Source: Auricularia sp. M13 (taxonomy: Eukaryota; Basidiomycota; Agaricomycetes; Auriculariales; Auriculariaceae). Taken from it: DNA of 64,000 bases. The position numbers and the translations under genes are program-made. The stretch is from positions 1,054,001 to 1,118,000 of the forward strand of contig CM073201.1 of the NCBI GenBank assembly GCA_037042915.1, written 5' to 3'. This document shows positions 11,715 to 22,946 of the stretch, piece by piece; position 1 is the stretch's first letter, and the number at the start of each line of letters is the position of its first letter. The notes below the pieces were generated by a model that saw only the letters and a program-made list of their open reading frames with translations, searched no databases and was not told the origin of the DNA.

Positions 11715-14700
11715 TCAAAACAGCGTACCAAGACACCTTTGCGCCTTGCACTGGCATTGGCCCTTCAGCCCAACACCGCGCTTTCGGCGCCCTTTCTTGT
11801 TCCTTTTTGCCTCCTTAAACTGTAGCCGTATCAGCAAAGGATCGTTCAGAGAACGAAAATGGGTGGCGGGGGCTGGCGCGTACCTCCTCTTCAGTAATGA
11901 CTCCGCGATACGAGAACGTCAGCTCCTCCCCAGCTTTGACGTCCTTGCTCGTAAACAGGCATAGATACGGCTTATAAAGATGGGGCTCGTTGATGTGCAC
12001 GCTCACGACGACACAGTTGGGGTCGCAGCAATGGTTCTGCATATCATGTCAGCCTCGACGCGAACACACAAGGGATAGCAGACTGACCAAGAACCGCGTG
12101 AACTAAACGCAAGTCAGCACAAGACAGGGTAGTTCTAACTGAATGACGCACGTTGCCCACATGGAACGCATCGACGACGAACACCGAGCTCTGCTTGTCG
12201 TCGTCGTCCCGACGTTTCCCATCGTCGCCAGGCGCCAGCGTATGGGGCCGATGCAGTTTGCGGTACTCGCGGCGGAACTCGTTCGTGAGATACCACATGT
12301 CCACCGTAAACATGTACGTGCGCCCAAATAGTTCGTATATACTAGTTGCCAAAATCGGGCGCATTAGCGAGTATCACAGCAAGGCGGAAACGACGTACTC
12401 TCCACGAGCATGCGACTCCCGATCTGTGATGAGCTCGCCCGAGTAGATCCCAATGAATGAATTCGCTGGGATATCGCTCTTCGCAAAAACACCTGGGCTC
12501 ATCTAATTAGACGCATGCCGCGCAACAGGTGTTAATGGCGCACCCCAGCCCTTATATCTTGTGTTGGCAATTTCAACAGGGAATTTGCGGCCATTTTGCA
12601 CAACCTGCGACATTGCAATCAGCCCAATGCATGCCGAGGAAAGAGCAAATAATCCCACCCGGTTCATGCACGTCTCGTCGCACGCACACGCATCGTTGCA
12701 CTCAAAGATAGGGAACCGCGAGTTGACAACTTGACCATTCTGGTCATAGTTGAAGCCCGGGGGCATAGTCTTATCGCACAACTGGAAGTAGCGATGCTGG
12801 CGCCTTATACACGCGCACGTCTTCGAGTCCGGGCGACACCCGCCGACGCAGCTACACCCCTTGAGCTTGCTCGGGTCGCCGCGCGCGACGTTCTGACCGT
12901 AGAAGAGCTTGTTGGTGTAGTAAAACTCCCATGGCGGGCACGGATCGTCGTTGATGTTGTTGGCCACCGTGATGGGCGGCGCGTTGGGCTCGTCGTGCAT
13001 CGTGTTGACGGACATAACGTGCTCGAAGATATGGCGCAACGACGGGTCAAACTGGTTGTGCTCGTGCAGGTTGTTGATGACGTCGTAGAGGAGCGTGTCC
13101 ACCTCCTCCGCCGGCCATCGTATCTCGCGGGCGGCACGGACAAGCGCGAGCTGCTTGGAACGGGAAGGGCCAGCAGCTGACTCCGAGTCCGAGAGGTCAG
13201 ACATCGGGCCAAGCTGTTATAGACGAGTCAACGCAGGCTCTCAGCTGTCATGAAAGCGACGGCTTACATCCAACAGAGAGTCCGGAGGTGATACTTGCTG
13301 CACACTGCCGGGCGGGACCTGCGGGACATCGTTCCGTCGCGCATGGCGAGCCCGCTTCAGATGGCGCACGAGAGGAACATCGTCATTAGACGCGGTTTCT
13401 GCATCAGTAGAAGGCCGCGAGCGGGAACGTGTACGGCGCCGCCAGCTGTCTTCATCTTGGGACGCCTGGCGCTCAGACTCAGCGGCCGATGTGACCGCTT
13501 CCAAAGCAGGGGCGAGCACGCCGAGACTGGGCTCGTCTGGTACAGCTAACGCGGCAGACACAGCTGGGTCAACGCCGAGCGCAGGCGGAGAAGAAACCGA
13601 TGTCGCCACGGCTGGTGGCGCGGGCAGAATGTCCAGAGCTAGCGCTAGAATATTCAGACATCAGTCAGCAGGCGCGCTCACTCGAGGTATATATAACGTA
13701 CCATTATCATCTGGCATGTCAACATCGTCATCCAACACAATATTGGAATCGCATGCCTCTTCAGCAGAGGGGGCTGGTGACGATGATGCATGAGCACCCC
13801 GTGCCCAAAGATCGGCCAAGGCCTCAGAAGCCAATTCGAACCACTCTGCATCGCTCAATGTCGGCTGTTCAGGCTGCGGCGCGGCATTCGTCGGCAAATC
13901 GTCCTCGAGCAGTTGCTGCACTTCGGCCGGACTATCTGGCGAGTCATCATGAGAAGAAAACAACGCGCCCATCGCAGTATGTCCCTGAGCGACGCTGTCG
14001 ATGGTAGTGGGTTGTGATGGGTTACCCAAGCTCGTCAGCGAGGACGGCCGGCGACTGAGGTCCTGAATCGACGGCGACGAGCCGCGTTCGTTCGTCTTCG
14101 TGGGGCCAAACACGTCAGACTCCTCGCCGTCGACCGGTGGTTCTGATGCTTTTGCAGCACTCTCCTTGGGAGCCCACGGAAAAGCGCGAATCGCAGGCGA
14201 CCCCGACGACACGACCGTGGCAGAACTCGGTGGCACTGGCAGGCCGCTAACGATAACCTTCGGCGTGGCAGACGCGGGCAGCGCAGCGGAAACTTCGCGG
14301 TCCTCACTAAGCGGTGTTGACGTGACGTCCTTGAGCGGTGTCGGCGTGACGTCCTTCTCGAGCGGCGTCGCCGACGCGACCTTCTTCAGCGGAGACAGAT
14401 ACTGCTCGATCGCGCCGACACGCTTAAAGTTGGCCTTCGCCGTGCTGGCAGATGTCTGCGCCGCAGGGGCAGGGAAGACCGTCGGACTGGCGAAGGGATT
14501 AACACGGCGTGTGGACGCAGACGAGCGCAGCTGCGTGCGCAACGGCGTGGCGGCCGCAGGTCCGGGGCGAGCGGGTGTCTCAGCGAGCAAGGGAGTCGAG
14601 ATGACATCGTCTGCCACCGGGCCCGGGTTCGGCAGCGGCAGCAGAGGAACGGTTGGGGAAGCGGGCGCCTGTGTGCAAGGCAAGAAGATCAGCACAACGA

Positions 14701-17700
14701 TAACAGGCGACGATATGCGGCATCAAGCAACACTTACATCGACATCGCGCGGCAGTTCAGAAGTGCCGCGAGCTGGCACTGGCGAGACGGGTGCATTGAC
14801 TTCGCTCGGAACGTCCCCAGGATGCGAAGATGTCGATGCAGCCGCAGACGCGGCCTCCTCGTCCAGCTCGGCGAAGGGCGGTGGAGGCGGAGACGGCGGC
14901 GGAGGTGTAGGCGACAGCGAACGCATGTCCAACTTGTCGCGCAACCTCTTCGTCTCGACAACGGGCGACTGCATGGCCCAATCGTCGTCTTCCAATTCGT
15001 CCAATTCCATGAGCGCAGGATCAAGCGCGTCGAGCTCCATCGCATCGTCCGCGCGGTTCTGACCCCCCGAGCCTCCCGCCAACGTCGTTGAGGCAGGTTG
15101 CGCCGCGTTGTTCCACAGTTGCGGGTGTTTCTTCGTAGTGTGGAGTCGAAGCTTACGGAACGCAGCGATGGGATGTTGTTCCTCCACAAGGGTCTGCAGA
15201 CGCTCATTGCGCGAAACCGAGCGCAGCCTACAAATCAGCGGTTAGAATTCGGATCGAACGGACAGTGCACCAACAATGCACGCACGATGGGCAAGCCGTG
15301 CATTGGAACTCCCAGCGAGGTATGCCATTGACCATCACCTTCTGCGGTTCGGACCAGAAGCTGAGCAAGTGCACGATCTGTTCGTCCTGAATCGCAAGCC
15401 GCGCAGGAGAACCGGCCGGTGGCTCGACATCATCGACTACGGCCATGCTCTTCCTTGTCGACTTGGCAAACAGCTCCCAGTCGCCTGTCGGATGTGCGTG
15501 GAATTTCGGGAGACTATTCCACTCTTCTGCCCGCTGCAATGCTGTCACGTCCCTGAGATGTTCGCAGTCGACCTCTGAATGCTGCTCCCGAACGTGGTTG
15601 CATATGCTTCTGGTCATATTGCTGCGCATCGAGCTCAGGTTGAACACGGCCTGGTGCTCCGCGCGTGGAATGGTCCTGAGACTAGAAAACATACTGTATC
15701 AGCAAAGGTAATCATATTGACGGGGAAGAAATGTATCCTCACGCGTCGCAGATTTTGCACAGGAATAGCCAACGAAGAGCACCGTCTTTGTCAACGGCTC
15801 GCACGGGAGTAGTATAAAACTTGAGGTAGTAAGCTATTGATCTGCCTGGTAATCCTTTGGACGGTGTTGTGAATTGCGCGGACGGGCCAGCAACGTTGCC
15901 CGACGGTGGCTGCTTCTCAATACTTGAACCTGATGGCGGCAGACCGGCATTGGAGTCGGACGCGAGGATTGGAGTGGCTGGAGCGGACGATACAGCAACG
16001 TTGCCCGTCGGCGGCAGTTGCTCAGCATGAGGACTCGACGGTGGCAGACCTGCATTGTGGGAGGCGGCGAGAATCGGGGTCGCTGGCACGGAAATGATTT
16101 GATGGTGATCGTCCATCACGTCCTCGTACAGCGTAGAAATACTGGGCGGCAGCTGCACACTCCGAGCAGGCGAAGGCACCGCGTACGTCGAAGCAGGCGC
16201 CTTGTGATCCGCCGCGTTGAAGATTATTTCTGCGCTGGCTGTCAACGTCGCCGCAGGCACGGGCGCAGAAGCCGTTTCTTCAGTCCGTGCTGCGACCTGC
16301 ACCGCAGGTGAACCCGGCGGTTGGCTAAGACCTCGGGGAGTTGCATCCTGCGGAGGACCAGGCGGGGACGTCGGTGGCGAATGCGAGAAACTCGCAGCAG
16401 GTGTCTCAGTCCTACTCGCAGGGGAAAGGGCACGCGGACTTTCTCGTGGCGGTGGACTTTCTCGTGGCGGAGGACTTTCTCGTGGCGGAGGAGAAGGCGG
16501 GGGAGGGGGTGCAGGTGGTGAAGGCGAGGGTGCGAACGGCATAGGATCATCTGCCGGCTTGAGCAACAGTGGATCCTCGCCGTCCTTGTCGTTCTCATCG
16601 TCGTCGCTGAACGTGAGGTCGATGACGGTGCTGGTATTTGTAGTGGTTGCTGCTGGCGCCTTTGCAGCTGGCGGCTGAGTCTGAGGAGGCAACGGCTCCT
16701 CGTCAGAGTCGTCGATGACCAGCGCGTCGCCTTCCATATGGGTGTGAGGCAGCAGTGGTTGCGTAGGCAGGGTGTAGCGCCGATTCTGAGGTGGGCCCTC
16801 GCCGTCTGAATCGGAAATGATGATGGCGCCGTTGCTGTCGGTTTTGAGACTCTGGCGACGTTTCTCGTGCACTGTAGACTGCGGTTTAGAAGGCGACGAT
16901 CAGACGATCTTTCCGGGGCGACTGACCCTTGTCAGCCAGAGGAAATGGACGCACGACTGTAAGCCGTGCGGGTTGAGTGGCCGGCGGCGGTGGCGAAGGT
17001 GATGAATCAGGAGTCTCTCTACGACGAGCAGGCTGCGAGGCAGAGGTTCCCGGGCGATTTGAGCTGGCCGGATTGGCCGAGGTAGACGGCCTCGAGGGAC
17101 CTGCAGGCCTTGAGCCAGATGGAACATTAGGACGGCCATTGTGTGCCACTGCAGAGGAATGAGGACGCGATGGCCCAGCCACCGTCGTCCTTTGACCGCC
17201 TGGGGCGGGAGGGCGCATGCCAGATGACGACCCAGCAGATGGTCCAGAACGGTTGAAGCCAGTTGGCGGTCGCGGAGCATTGTTGCCAGTAGGACGATGC
17301 GCTGGGCGGTCTCGGTCAGGCTGCGACGGTCGTGGCTGAGAATTAGGGCCTCCATTTGGGCGTGTCTTTTGCACGTATATCGTGCGTACTATCGGCCTCT
17401 GTCTGTTGCTACCCGACGGCTCTGGCTGACGCTGAGAACTGCCGCTCGCAGTTGGTCTTGCTGGGCCCGGCCTGGGTGGCAATGGGCGCCCGGGCTCGGA
17501 CTGTCTGGGACGCTTGGGCGCGCCGTTTCTCGCCTCATGGCCGTCGTCGGCGTTGTTCTTCCTCTTGGCTGGGACGCTGCTGGGCGGCCTGTTTCTGTCC
17601 ATGGGTGGCCTCGCGGGGCTCCTGTGTGCCGCACGGGAGCCAGTAAAGCTCGAGCCGGCACTAGCTCTCGATCTTAGCTCGTCGACTTCGTCCTCCGACG

Positions 17701-17755
17701 CTGCACCTTGTGTCGTGGGCGAGCGGGGCTCGGACAGCGTCGCCCACTGCGACAT
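11715..17755 (-). CDS. Histone H3K9 methyltransferase-like protein: SUMO-interacting motifs, two BED-like zinc fingers, pre-SET/SET/post-SET
   Basis: Thirteen exons: 17755-16927, 16871-15743, 15693-15286, 15227-14738, 14668-13702, 13644-13268, 13213-12659, 12604-12544, 12492-12399, 12341-12152, 12102-12088, 12036-11884, 11819-11715 (5373 nt, 1790 aa). Residues 1-276 are basic and Pro/Arg/Ser-rich. Three SIM-like motifs follow: IIISDSDGE (293), LVIDDSDEE (327), VIDLTFSDDD (359). Then come Pro-rich repeats (PPPRES three times). Two C2H2/BED-like fingers are C648-x2-C651...H686-x4-H691 and C784-x2-C787...H818-x4-H823. Residues 850-1400 look disordered. The catalytic part has a pre-SET Cys cluster from 1520 (CSCVGGC, CACDETC), SET (KGWGVFAK, GIYSGELITD, FTRFLNHCCDPNC, GEELTFSY) and post-SET CQCKAQRC. 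All are as in Suv39/Clr4. No chromodomain was seen. Exon 11 is a 15 nt microexon. Nuclear heterochromatin function is inferred from the family. Confidence 0.88.
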
Positions 17756-18426
17756 CGGCTCGAATCACGCGGACAAGAGCAAGACCACGCAGATCCGGAC
17801 ACGCGTCAACTCCGCTCAGGCTGCTCGACTTGAGCCCGCATTTTCAGCCAGCCCATGCCTTGTGCAGAATTGCTCTTGAAAAGAGCCAACAGTGCATGAA
17901 TATTCGGGGTGCAACTACGCGGAGAGCGGGTTCAGAGACGCAAGGGCGGCTGAGCCAGTCTTGTGCCTCAAGTCTTTGCAACGGCCTGCGGATCGTTGGA
18001 GGTGACGAGACTGGGATGAGACGCACAACGCTCTCGGGAACGGGCAGGCAACGTCGGCTTACACCCCAGTACCGCGTTTTCCTTGGTTTTCAACTGAAGG
18101 CTTGTGCTATTAGGCTTCACAAAACTCCAGCGACCTCATGATTAACGTGGGAAAATTGCATATACACTCACAGGAAATAGATGTAAAGATCATGAAACGA
18201 ACCATCCTACAGTAAGTGTATAGCATCCCAAAAATCAAGTCCATCATGTACATGGAGACAACGGCACGCACAAATACACATTATATCATACAGAAAATGG
18301 TGAGGAAGGCCACATGCATGCTCTGAAGCAGCGCAGATGACATGCGAAAGCGTAAATGGGGTGCACCCAAGTCTAGGCTGAAGCTTGACTGCAAGGCAAA
18401 TATGCACATGCTGAAGCTCCAGGGTA
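17756..18426. other. Intergenic between SET gene start and F-box gene stop
   Basis: About 670 bp; no supported gene. Presumed promoter of the large SET gene and 3' UTR of the F-box gene. AT content rises toward 18120-18330. Confidence 0.4.
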
Positions 18427-19883
18427 TCAGTTGTCCAGTCGTCGTCTTACGGCGATACGGCCGTACATATCCACAGTAGTCTGTATCGGTGATGCACCGA
18501 CGGCAAGGTCGACGTCTGTCAGATAGGGCAGCCGTCTCGAGAGCTCGTTCATCGCGCGGTGGAGCGGCATGCCGCCAACGAGGGCAGGGCTTGCCATAGA
18601 CAGCGAGCGCAGCTTCCTGAAGTCGGAAAGGGCGTCGCGGTATGCCGGCCAGCCCCACTCGCCAGTGAGGATGCCGCGCAACGTGAGCCGTTCAACGTCC
18701 GGCGCGGCGGCCGCAAGAGCACGCAGCGCGGCGCCGGTGACGCCGCTTGCGACTTCCATGTGCGCGACGAACTTGATGTCCAGCGCGCGCAGGCCCCGCA
18801 CCGCGGCTCTTGGCAGCGCTTCCAGCGAGCCCACGATGGAGTCGAGGTCCCAAGTCCACGTGGCCAGTGTCTGCACCGAGCGCGATGGCGAAGACAGAAT
18901 GCACTGCGCAACCTCCATATCGCCGTCGAACGAGCGCAGGTTGGGCAGCGCGTCTTCGGCCATGCTGGTCATCCGCGGCGGCGTGATGCCGCGTATGGTG
19001 AGCGATTCCAGCAGCGGGTGTCGCTCGAGGAATTCGCAGAAGTCGCACATCGTCGATTCATAGTACCCCCAGGAGAGATTGAGCACCCGCAGCTCGGGCC
19101 ATGTGCGCTGGAACATCGTGTCGATCTGTATTGGGTAAACGAAATCCTTGCGCAGGTCGAGTTCGAGGCGTTCAAGATCAGGTGAAAACCGCTCCAGCGG
19201 GTCTAGTAAATCCTCTGCCGGAAAATCGAAGCTGGCACCTAAGCGGACAATTAGCAAGTGTTGTCACCGCAGAGTAGGCAAAACGTGGCCGTACAGTGCA
19301 TGTTAACGCGGAGGGTCAGCCCGCGCAAATTGCGGATTTGTGCAAGCTAGTGGAGAATATCAGAATGTTATTAAGCTGCTCAAGAAAATTGCTATACCTC
19401 GACGGCTGCATTGAAAGCATTATGGTCGATTTCGATCCAACGAAGCGCAGGGCAGTTATCGCGAAGACCAGTCCAAATGGACTCTCCCCACCCAGCTTTC
19501 GAGCCCACGGCGGCCTTGGGCAAGAAGACTTCCAGTCTGAACGACTCCAGTGTTGTGCAGGCGGGAGTCCGTATGGCGCGGACTAAGACTTCCTGTAATT
19601 GCTCCCACTGAAGCGCGACAGTGGTCTCTGCAGCACCGACGCCGCTAAGATGCATGGACTTCACGTGTATCGCAGCGCCGCGCGACGCGTTGACCTTTTC
19701 GTTATTCGCGATCGCCGTGGCAAGAGATCGGGCGCGCAAGAGACCCCTGGCGCGCGGACGCTGGTACAATATCGGCACGGCCAGTGTAGAGAGCCATTTG
19801 GATGCGCAGGCGACGTGCGCGACGTCGTTCTGAGGGAGGTATGAAAGAACTTGAAGCAGGACATCGGCATCGAGCGTTGACAT
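18427..19883 (-). CDS. F-box / leucine-rich-repeat-like protein
   Basis: Probable substrate adaptor of an SCF ubiquitin ligase; the target is unknown. Three exons: 19883-19398, 19346-19295, 19238-18427 (1350 nt, 449 aa). The N-terminus starts MSTLDADVLLQVLSYLPQND and continues AHVACASKWLSTLAVPILYQ, a typical fungal F-box over residues 1-45. The rest has irregular leucine-rich units such as LERLELDL, LRVLNLSWG, LLESLTIRGI, LRALDIKF, VERLTLRGIL and LRSLSMASP. Start chosen at the ATG that begins the F-box; the upstream open frame reaching 20249 is not part of it. It belongs to the large, lineage-expanded F-box family of Agaricomycetes, and lies just downstream of the long-TIR element. Confidence 0.85.
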
Positions 19884-20327
19884 GGGGGGTAAAAGACAAG
19901 AAAGATGCAGCCACCGGTTCTGAGCCGAGTCCCTTTGACACCACGCGATCGTTGGAAAATCCCGATTGCCGCGCCACCGTCGTGGCCCCGAGTCAAGGAC
20001 AGATTGAACATCTCCGTTGTATTCCCGTTCGTCTCTTTGTCCGGTTGAACGCCTTGTTCGCAGAGCTTTACTTGCCGACTCAGGATGCGCCGGCTCCGGT
20101 TCGTTCGGGGAAGCTCCTAGTAGCACCTTTGCCTGCCACCAGCTTCGAACCCTATAGGTACCGTTCGAAAACACTGAGAGACCTGAGCATAGGTTTTGAC
20201 AGGAATCCGCACGAACTGGTATGTGCTTCTGAATCGGGATCACACTCACAGACTGCTATCGCAGCTTGCTGCAGGAGAATATCTCTACTACGATTTCCAT
20301 CTGCGCTTCGTGGCAGAGTGACTGGCG
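19884..20327. other. Promoter region of the F-box gene
   Basis: 444 bp between the F-box start codon and the left end of the long-TIR element. No independent gene supported. Confidence 0.4.
20321..20327. repeat. Candidate target-site duplication, left copy (ACTGGCG)
   Basis: The 7 bp ACTGGCG directly precedes the left terminal inverted repeat and is repeated in the same orientation at 22745-22751, directly after the right one. This is what a transposition target-site duplication would look like. Confidence 0.6.
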
Positions 20328-20328
20328 T

Positions 20329-20722
20329 ATGAGTACTATTTGGATCATTTATTCGAACACAACACACACAGTCAAACTGTGTCACTTACTGCAACCCCTG
20401 ATAAGGTTATTTGGCCAACTCATACAGTCCACTATCAAGGTTTGATGGAAAAAATGGGCGGGAATCGGAAATTTCGTTATTTGCGGTGTGTGTTGTGCTC
20501 GGCCGGTCAGTGTTGCGCCGCGAAACGCGGGAGCTCGGCCGCTTCCGAAGCTCCGGATGCGCTTTCCAGCTCCGCTTGCCCTCCGTCTCCTGCTCCGCGC
20601 AGTGTACCAGAGCAAGCCAGAGCAACGCAGATGGCTCGTGATTGCGTGCGGCATGGCCTATAAACCTTCTTCTAACTGATTCTGGCTTTCTTGCACGGAA
20701 AACCTTTGGCATCTGAGGGCTG
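20329..20722 (+). repeat. Left terminal inverted repeat (394 bp)
   Basis: Reverse complement of 22351-22744 without length difference. A TATA-like CCTATAAACC sits near its inner end (about 20657-20666). Confidence 0.85.
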
Positions 20723-20794
20723 GTGTGCTCGCGCATTGTATCCACTTTCTTACTTGGTCGATGGGACGGGCTTGATGGGGACTTCTTTGTCCTC

Positions 20795-20880
20795 CGTATC
20801 CTGCTGCCTACAATGTACCAGGGCAATCCGGAGCGATGGCTCGTGCATGCATGGGACATGGTCAATAAATCTCTTACTGC
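20795..20880 (+). repeat. Diverged internal repeat of part of the left TIR
   Basis: This stretch aligns by eye with about 20577-20672 inside the left TIR. Shared words in order are CTCCGT, TCCTGCT, TGTACCAG, GATGGCTCGTG, CATGG and ATAAA. It suggests the element was built by internal duplication, followed by divergence. Confidence 0.5.
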
Positions 20881-21373
20881 ATTACACACTAGCGCTCTTC
20901 CATGCGGAATACCCTGGGATACCCCGCAATCGGTCAGGTTCTGGCGGGCGCTTGACATGGCGACTTCCGATGAACACTGATATCGGCAACAAGATGGTCT
21001 ACAAGATCGTGAAATAGTTGCGCGCTGCTGGCGTGCCTGCGACAGATTCATGGACGATTAATTCATTGCTGGTAGTTGGGATACATGACGACGCTGGCAC
21101 GGGCGTCGTTACCATCGAAGGTCTGTGGTCTTTTGGACCGGTCGCAGCGAAACGGGCTTGATTGCGGCTGTCTGTCCTATGGAGCTCTCAGGATGCGGCT
21201 CCGCTGGAAATGTGCAGTAGCAGATGTGGGCGCGCGGGCGGAGTGCATATATCTTGCTCCCACCTAGGAACTCGAGCGTTCAACTCGATCTCGGTGGCAA
21301 ATCTGCCAGCAGCATAACTGCTCGATGTCGCTGTTAGCATACAAGCGGAGTGCCACAGTGCCACGCTCAACGG

Positions 21374-21380
21374 TATATAA
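21374..21380 (+). promoter_or_regulatory. TATA box inside the long-TIR element
   Basis: TATATAA, 33 bp upstream of the first nucleotide of the intron-containing repeat unit at 21407. That is the expected distance to a transcription start. Confidence 0.5.
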
Positions 21381-21406
21381 TGTTTCGCGTTCCATCTCCG
21401 TGCCCC

Positions 21407-21594
21407 CAGTCTATTTGCCTTGCACTCTACGACTGGGGGTACGTATCTGCATCTCTTCTGACCATGTATCGTTTGTCTCACATGTTTCCATAGTTTGCTC
21501 ACGCGTGGTCGACATCTAATAGGTTCGCTAATACAGTCTATTTGCCTTGCACTCTACGACTGGGGTTTGCTCACGCGTGGTCGACATCTAATAG
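21407..21594 (+). repeat. Tandem pair: intron-bearing unit (21407-21522) and exactly intron-less copy (21534-21594)
   Basis: Unit 1 is 116 bp. Unit 2 is 61 bp and equals unit 1 minus 21439-21493, a 55 bp segment beginning GTACGT and ending CATAG. Both flanking parts (32 bp and 29 bp) are identical between the units. The spacer between them is 11 bp. The missing segment has all the features of a spliceosomal intron of this genome. The units carry no convincing long reading frame. Confidence 0.8.
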
Positions 21595-22350
21595 TCGCCT
21601 CCCTCTTCAATGCGATATATCCGACCCACCGCGCTCACCGTAGGGCGCGTTAGAGAGCCGTTTGCTCCGTCGGCTGCGGTAGCATGTCAATGGGTGGATG
21701 GTGCGGCAGATGCATTTGGCCTCGCTCTCGTGTCCGGAGAGCCCTGGAATCGTTGGGGTCGTCAGCGGCAGCGTGGTACTTCATGGCAAGGTAATCTGTG
21801 TCATGCTGCGATCTCGACGCGATCGTTGTCGGCGGTCTCATTCTGGCGAGGGAGTGATTGAAAATGGCGCACGAACAAGCGATCGCCGCCTTGCCAACTA
21901 CTAATACAAACTGTGCAATGAGTACGTCTTCCTCTCCCTGCTTTCGCTTGCTTGCATTCTGGATGGCAATTGCAGATGTCTCAAACTTGACTGGCTTGCA
22001 TTATCGATGGAGAACTGTACATCGGGTCAGGAATGACGTGAAGACGAGCAGGCAAAGCAAGTTATTGCTTCATGAATGTCATATAAAAGTGAGTATGCGT
22101 TGTCTGTCTGAAGACTGAGAGGGCACTGGATGGTATGGGGAGGCACGGCAGTGGGTACACCTTGTCGATCTCTCTGCAAAAGATGCCTTCACATGTTACA
22201 ACACCGTTGCCGAAGAAGGTCGGGCGTGGATTCAAAAAACGGGAAATGTAGCAACCAGCCGTCAATGTCCCATCCGATTCCAGAGGTCGGGGAAAGCCTC
22301 AAACGGGCCAAAGAAGTCCCCATCAAGCCTGTGCCATCGACCAGCGGTGG

Positions 22351-22744
22351 CAGCCCTCAGATGCCAAAGGTTTTCCGTGCAAGAAAGCCAGAATCAGTTA
22401 GAAGAAGGTTTATAGGCCATGCCGCACGCAATCACGAGCCATCTGCGTTGCTCTGGCTTGCTCTGGTACACTGCGCGGAGCAGGAGACGGAGGGCAAGCG
22501 GAGCTGGAAAGCGCATCCGGAGCTTCGGAAGCGGCCGAGCTCCCGCGTTTCGCGGCGCAACACTGACCGGCCGAGCACAACACACACCGCAAATAACGAA
22601 ATTTCCGATTCCCGCCCATTTTTTCCATCAAACCTTGATAGTGGACTGTATGAGTTGGCCAAATAACCTTATCAGGGGTTGCAGTAAGTGACACAGTTTG
22701 ACTGTGTGTGTTGTGTTCGAATAAATGATCCAAATAGTACTCAT
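22351..22744 (-). repeat. Right terminal inverted repeat (394 bp)
   Basis: Reverse complement of 20329-20722; followed directly by the ACTGGCG duplicate at 22745-22751. Confidence 0.85.
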
Positions 22745-22751
22745 ACTGGCG
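22745..22751. repeat. Candidate target-site duplication, right copy (ACTGGCG)
   Basis: Matches 20321-20327 in direct orientation at the outer edge of the right TIR. Confidence 0.6.
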
Positions 22752-22946
22752 CCCAGGCCTAAGCCTTCAACACACATAGCATAACTGGGACTGTACTCCG
22801 ACTCTGTGCCGGTGCTGAGCACCGCTGCACAATGCAGAGCAAATGCAGAGGAGTCAGACTACAGAATCCGCACAACATTCCGGAAGCCCCATTGAACCCG
22901 AGGGCAGGGCTTCGACTGTGTCACATGACCATCCGGGTTGTCTGAA

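Larger units (their letters stand above)
20328..22744. mobile_element. Non-autonomous DNA element with 394 bp terminal inverted repeats
   Basis: About 2.4 kb bounded by 394 bp inverted repeats (20329-20722 and 22351-22744). These have equal length and code for identical translations in the mirrored frames, so they are nearly or fully identical. The outer ends read ATGAGTACTATTTGGATC in both orientations, and the element is flanked by ACTGGCG. Inverted homology continues further inward after an indel (about 20755-20790 against 22309-22341, more diverged). No transposase-like frame exists inside, so the element is non-autonomous. The interior has a diverged internal repeat, a TATA box and an intron-containing/intronless repeat pair, listed separately. 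The near identity of the arms suggests recent insertion or gene conversion. Confidence 0.75.

Noticed and set aside
12503-13204. SET methyltransferase as an independent gene starting at the ATG 13204
   Set aside because: The upstream frame splices in phase into 13213, leaving only a 54 bp intron and no promoter or 3' UTR between the two parts.
16420-16490. PPPRES tandem units as a mobile or CRISPR-like repeat
   Set aside because: The repeats lie in an exon in frame and encode a proline-rich linker; no spacers.
20382-20654. 90- and 107-codon mirrored frames in the TIR arms as a transposase
   Set aside because: They are identical only because the arms are inverted copies; no catalytic motif or start context supports coding.
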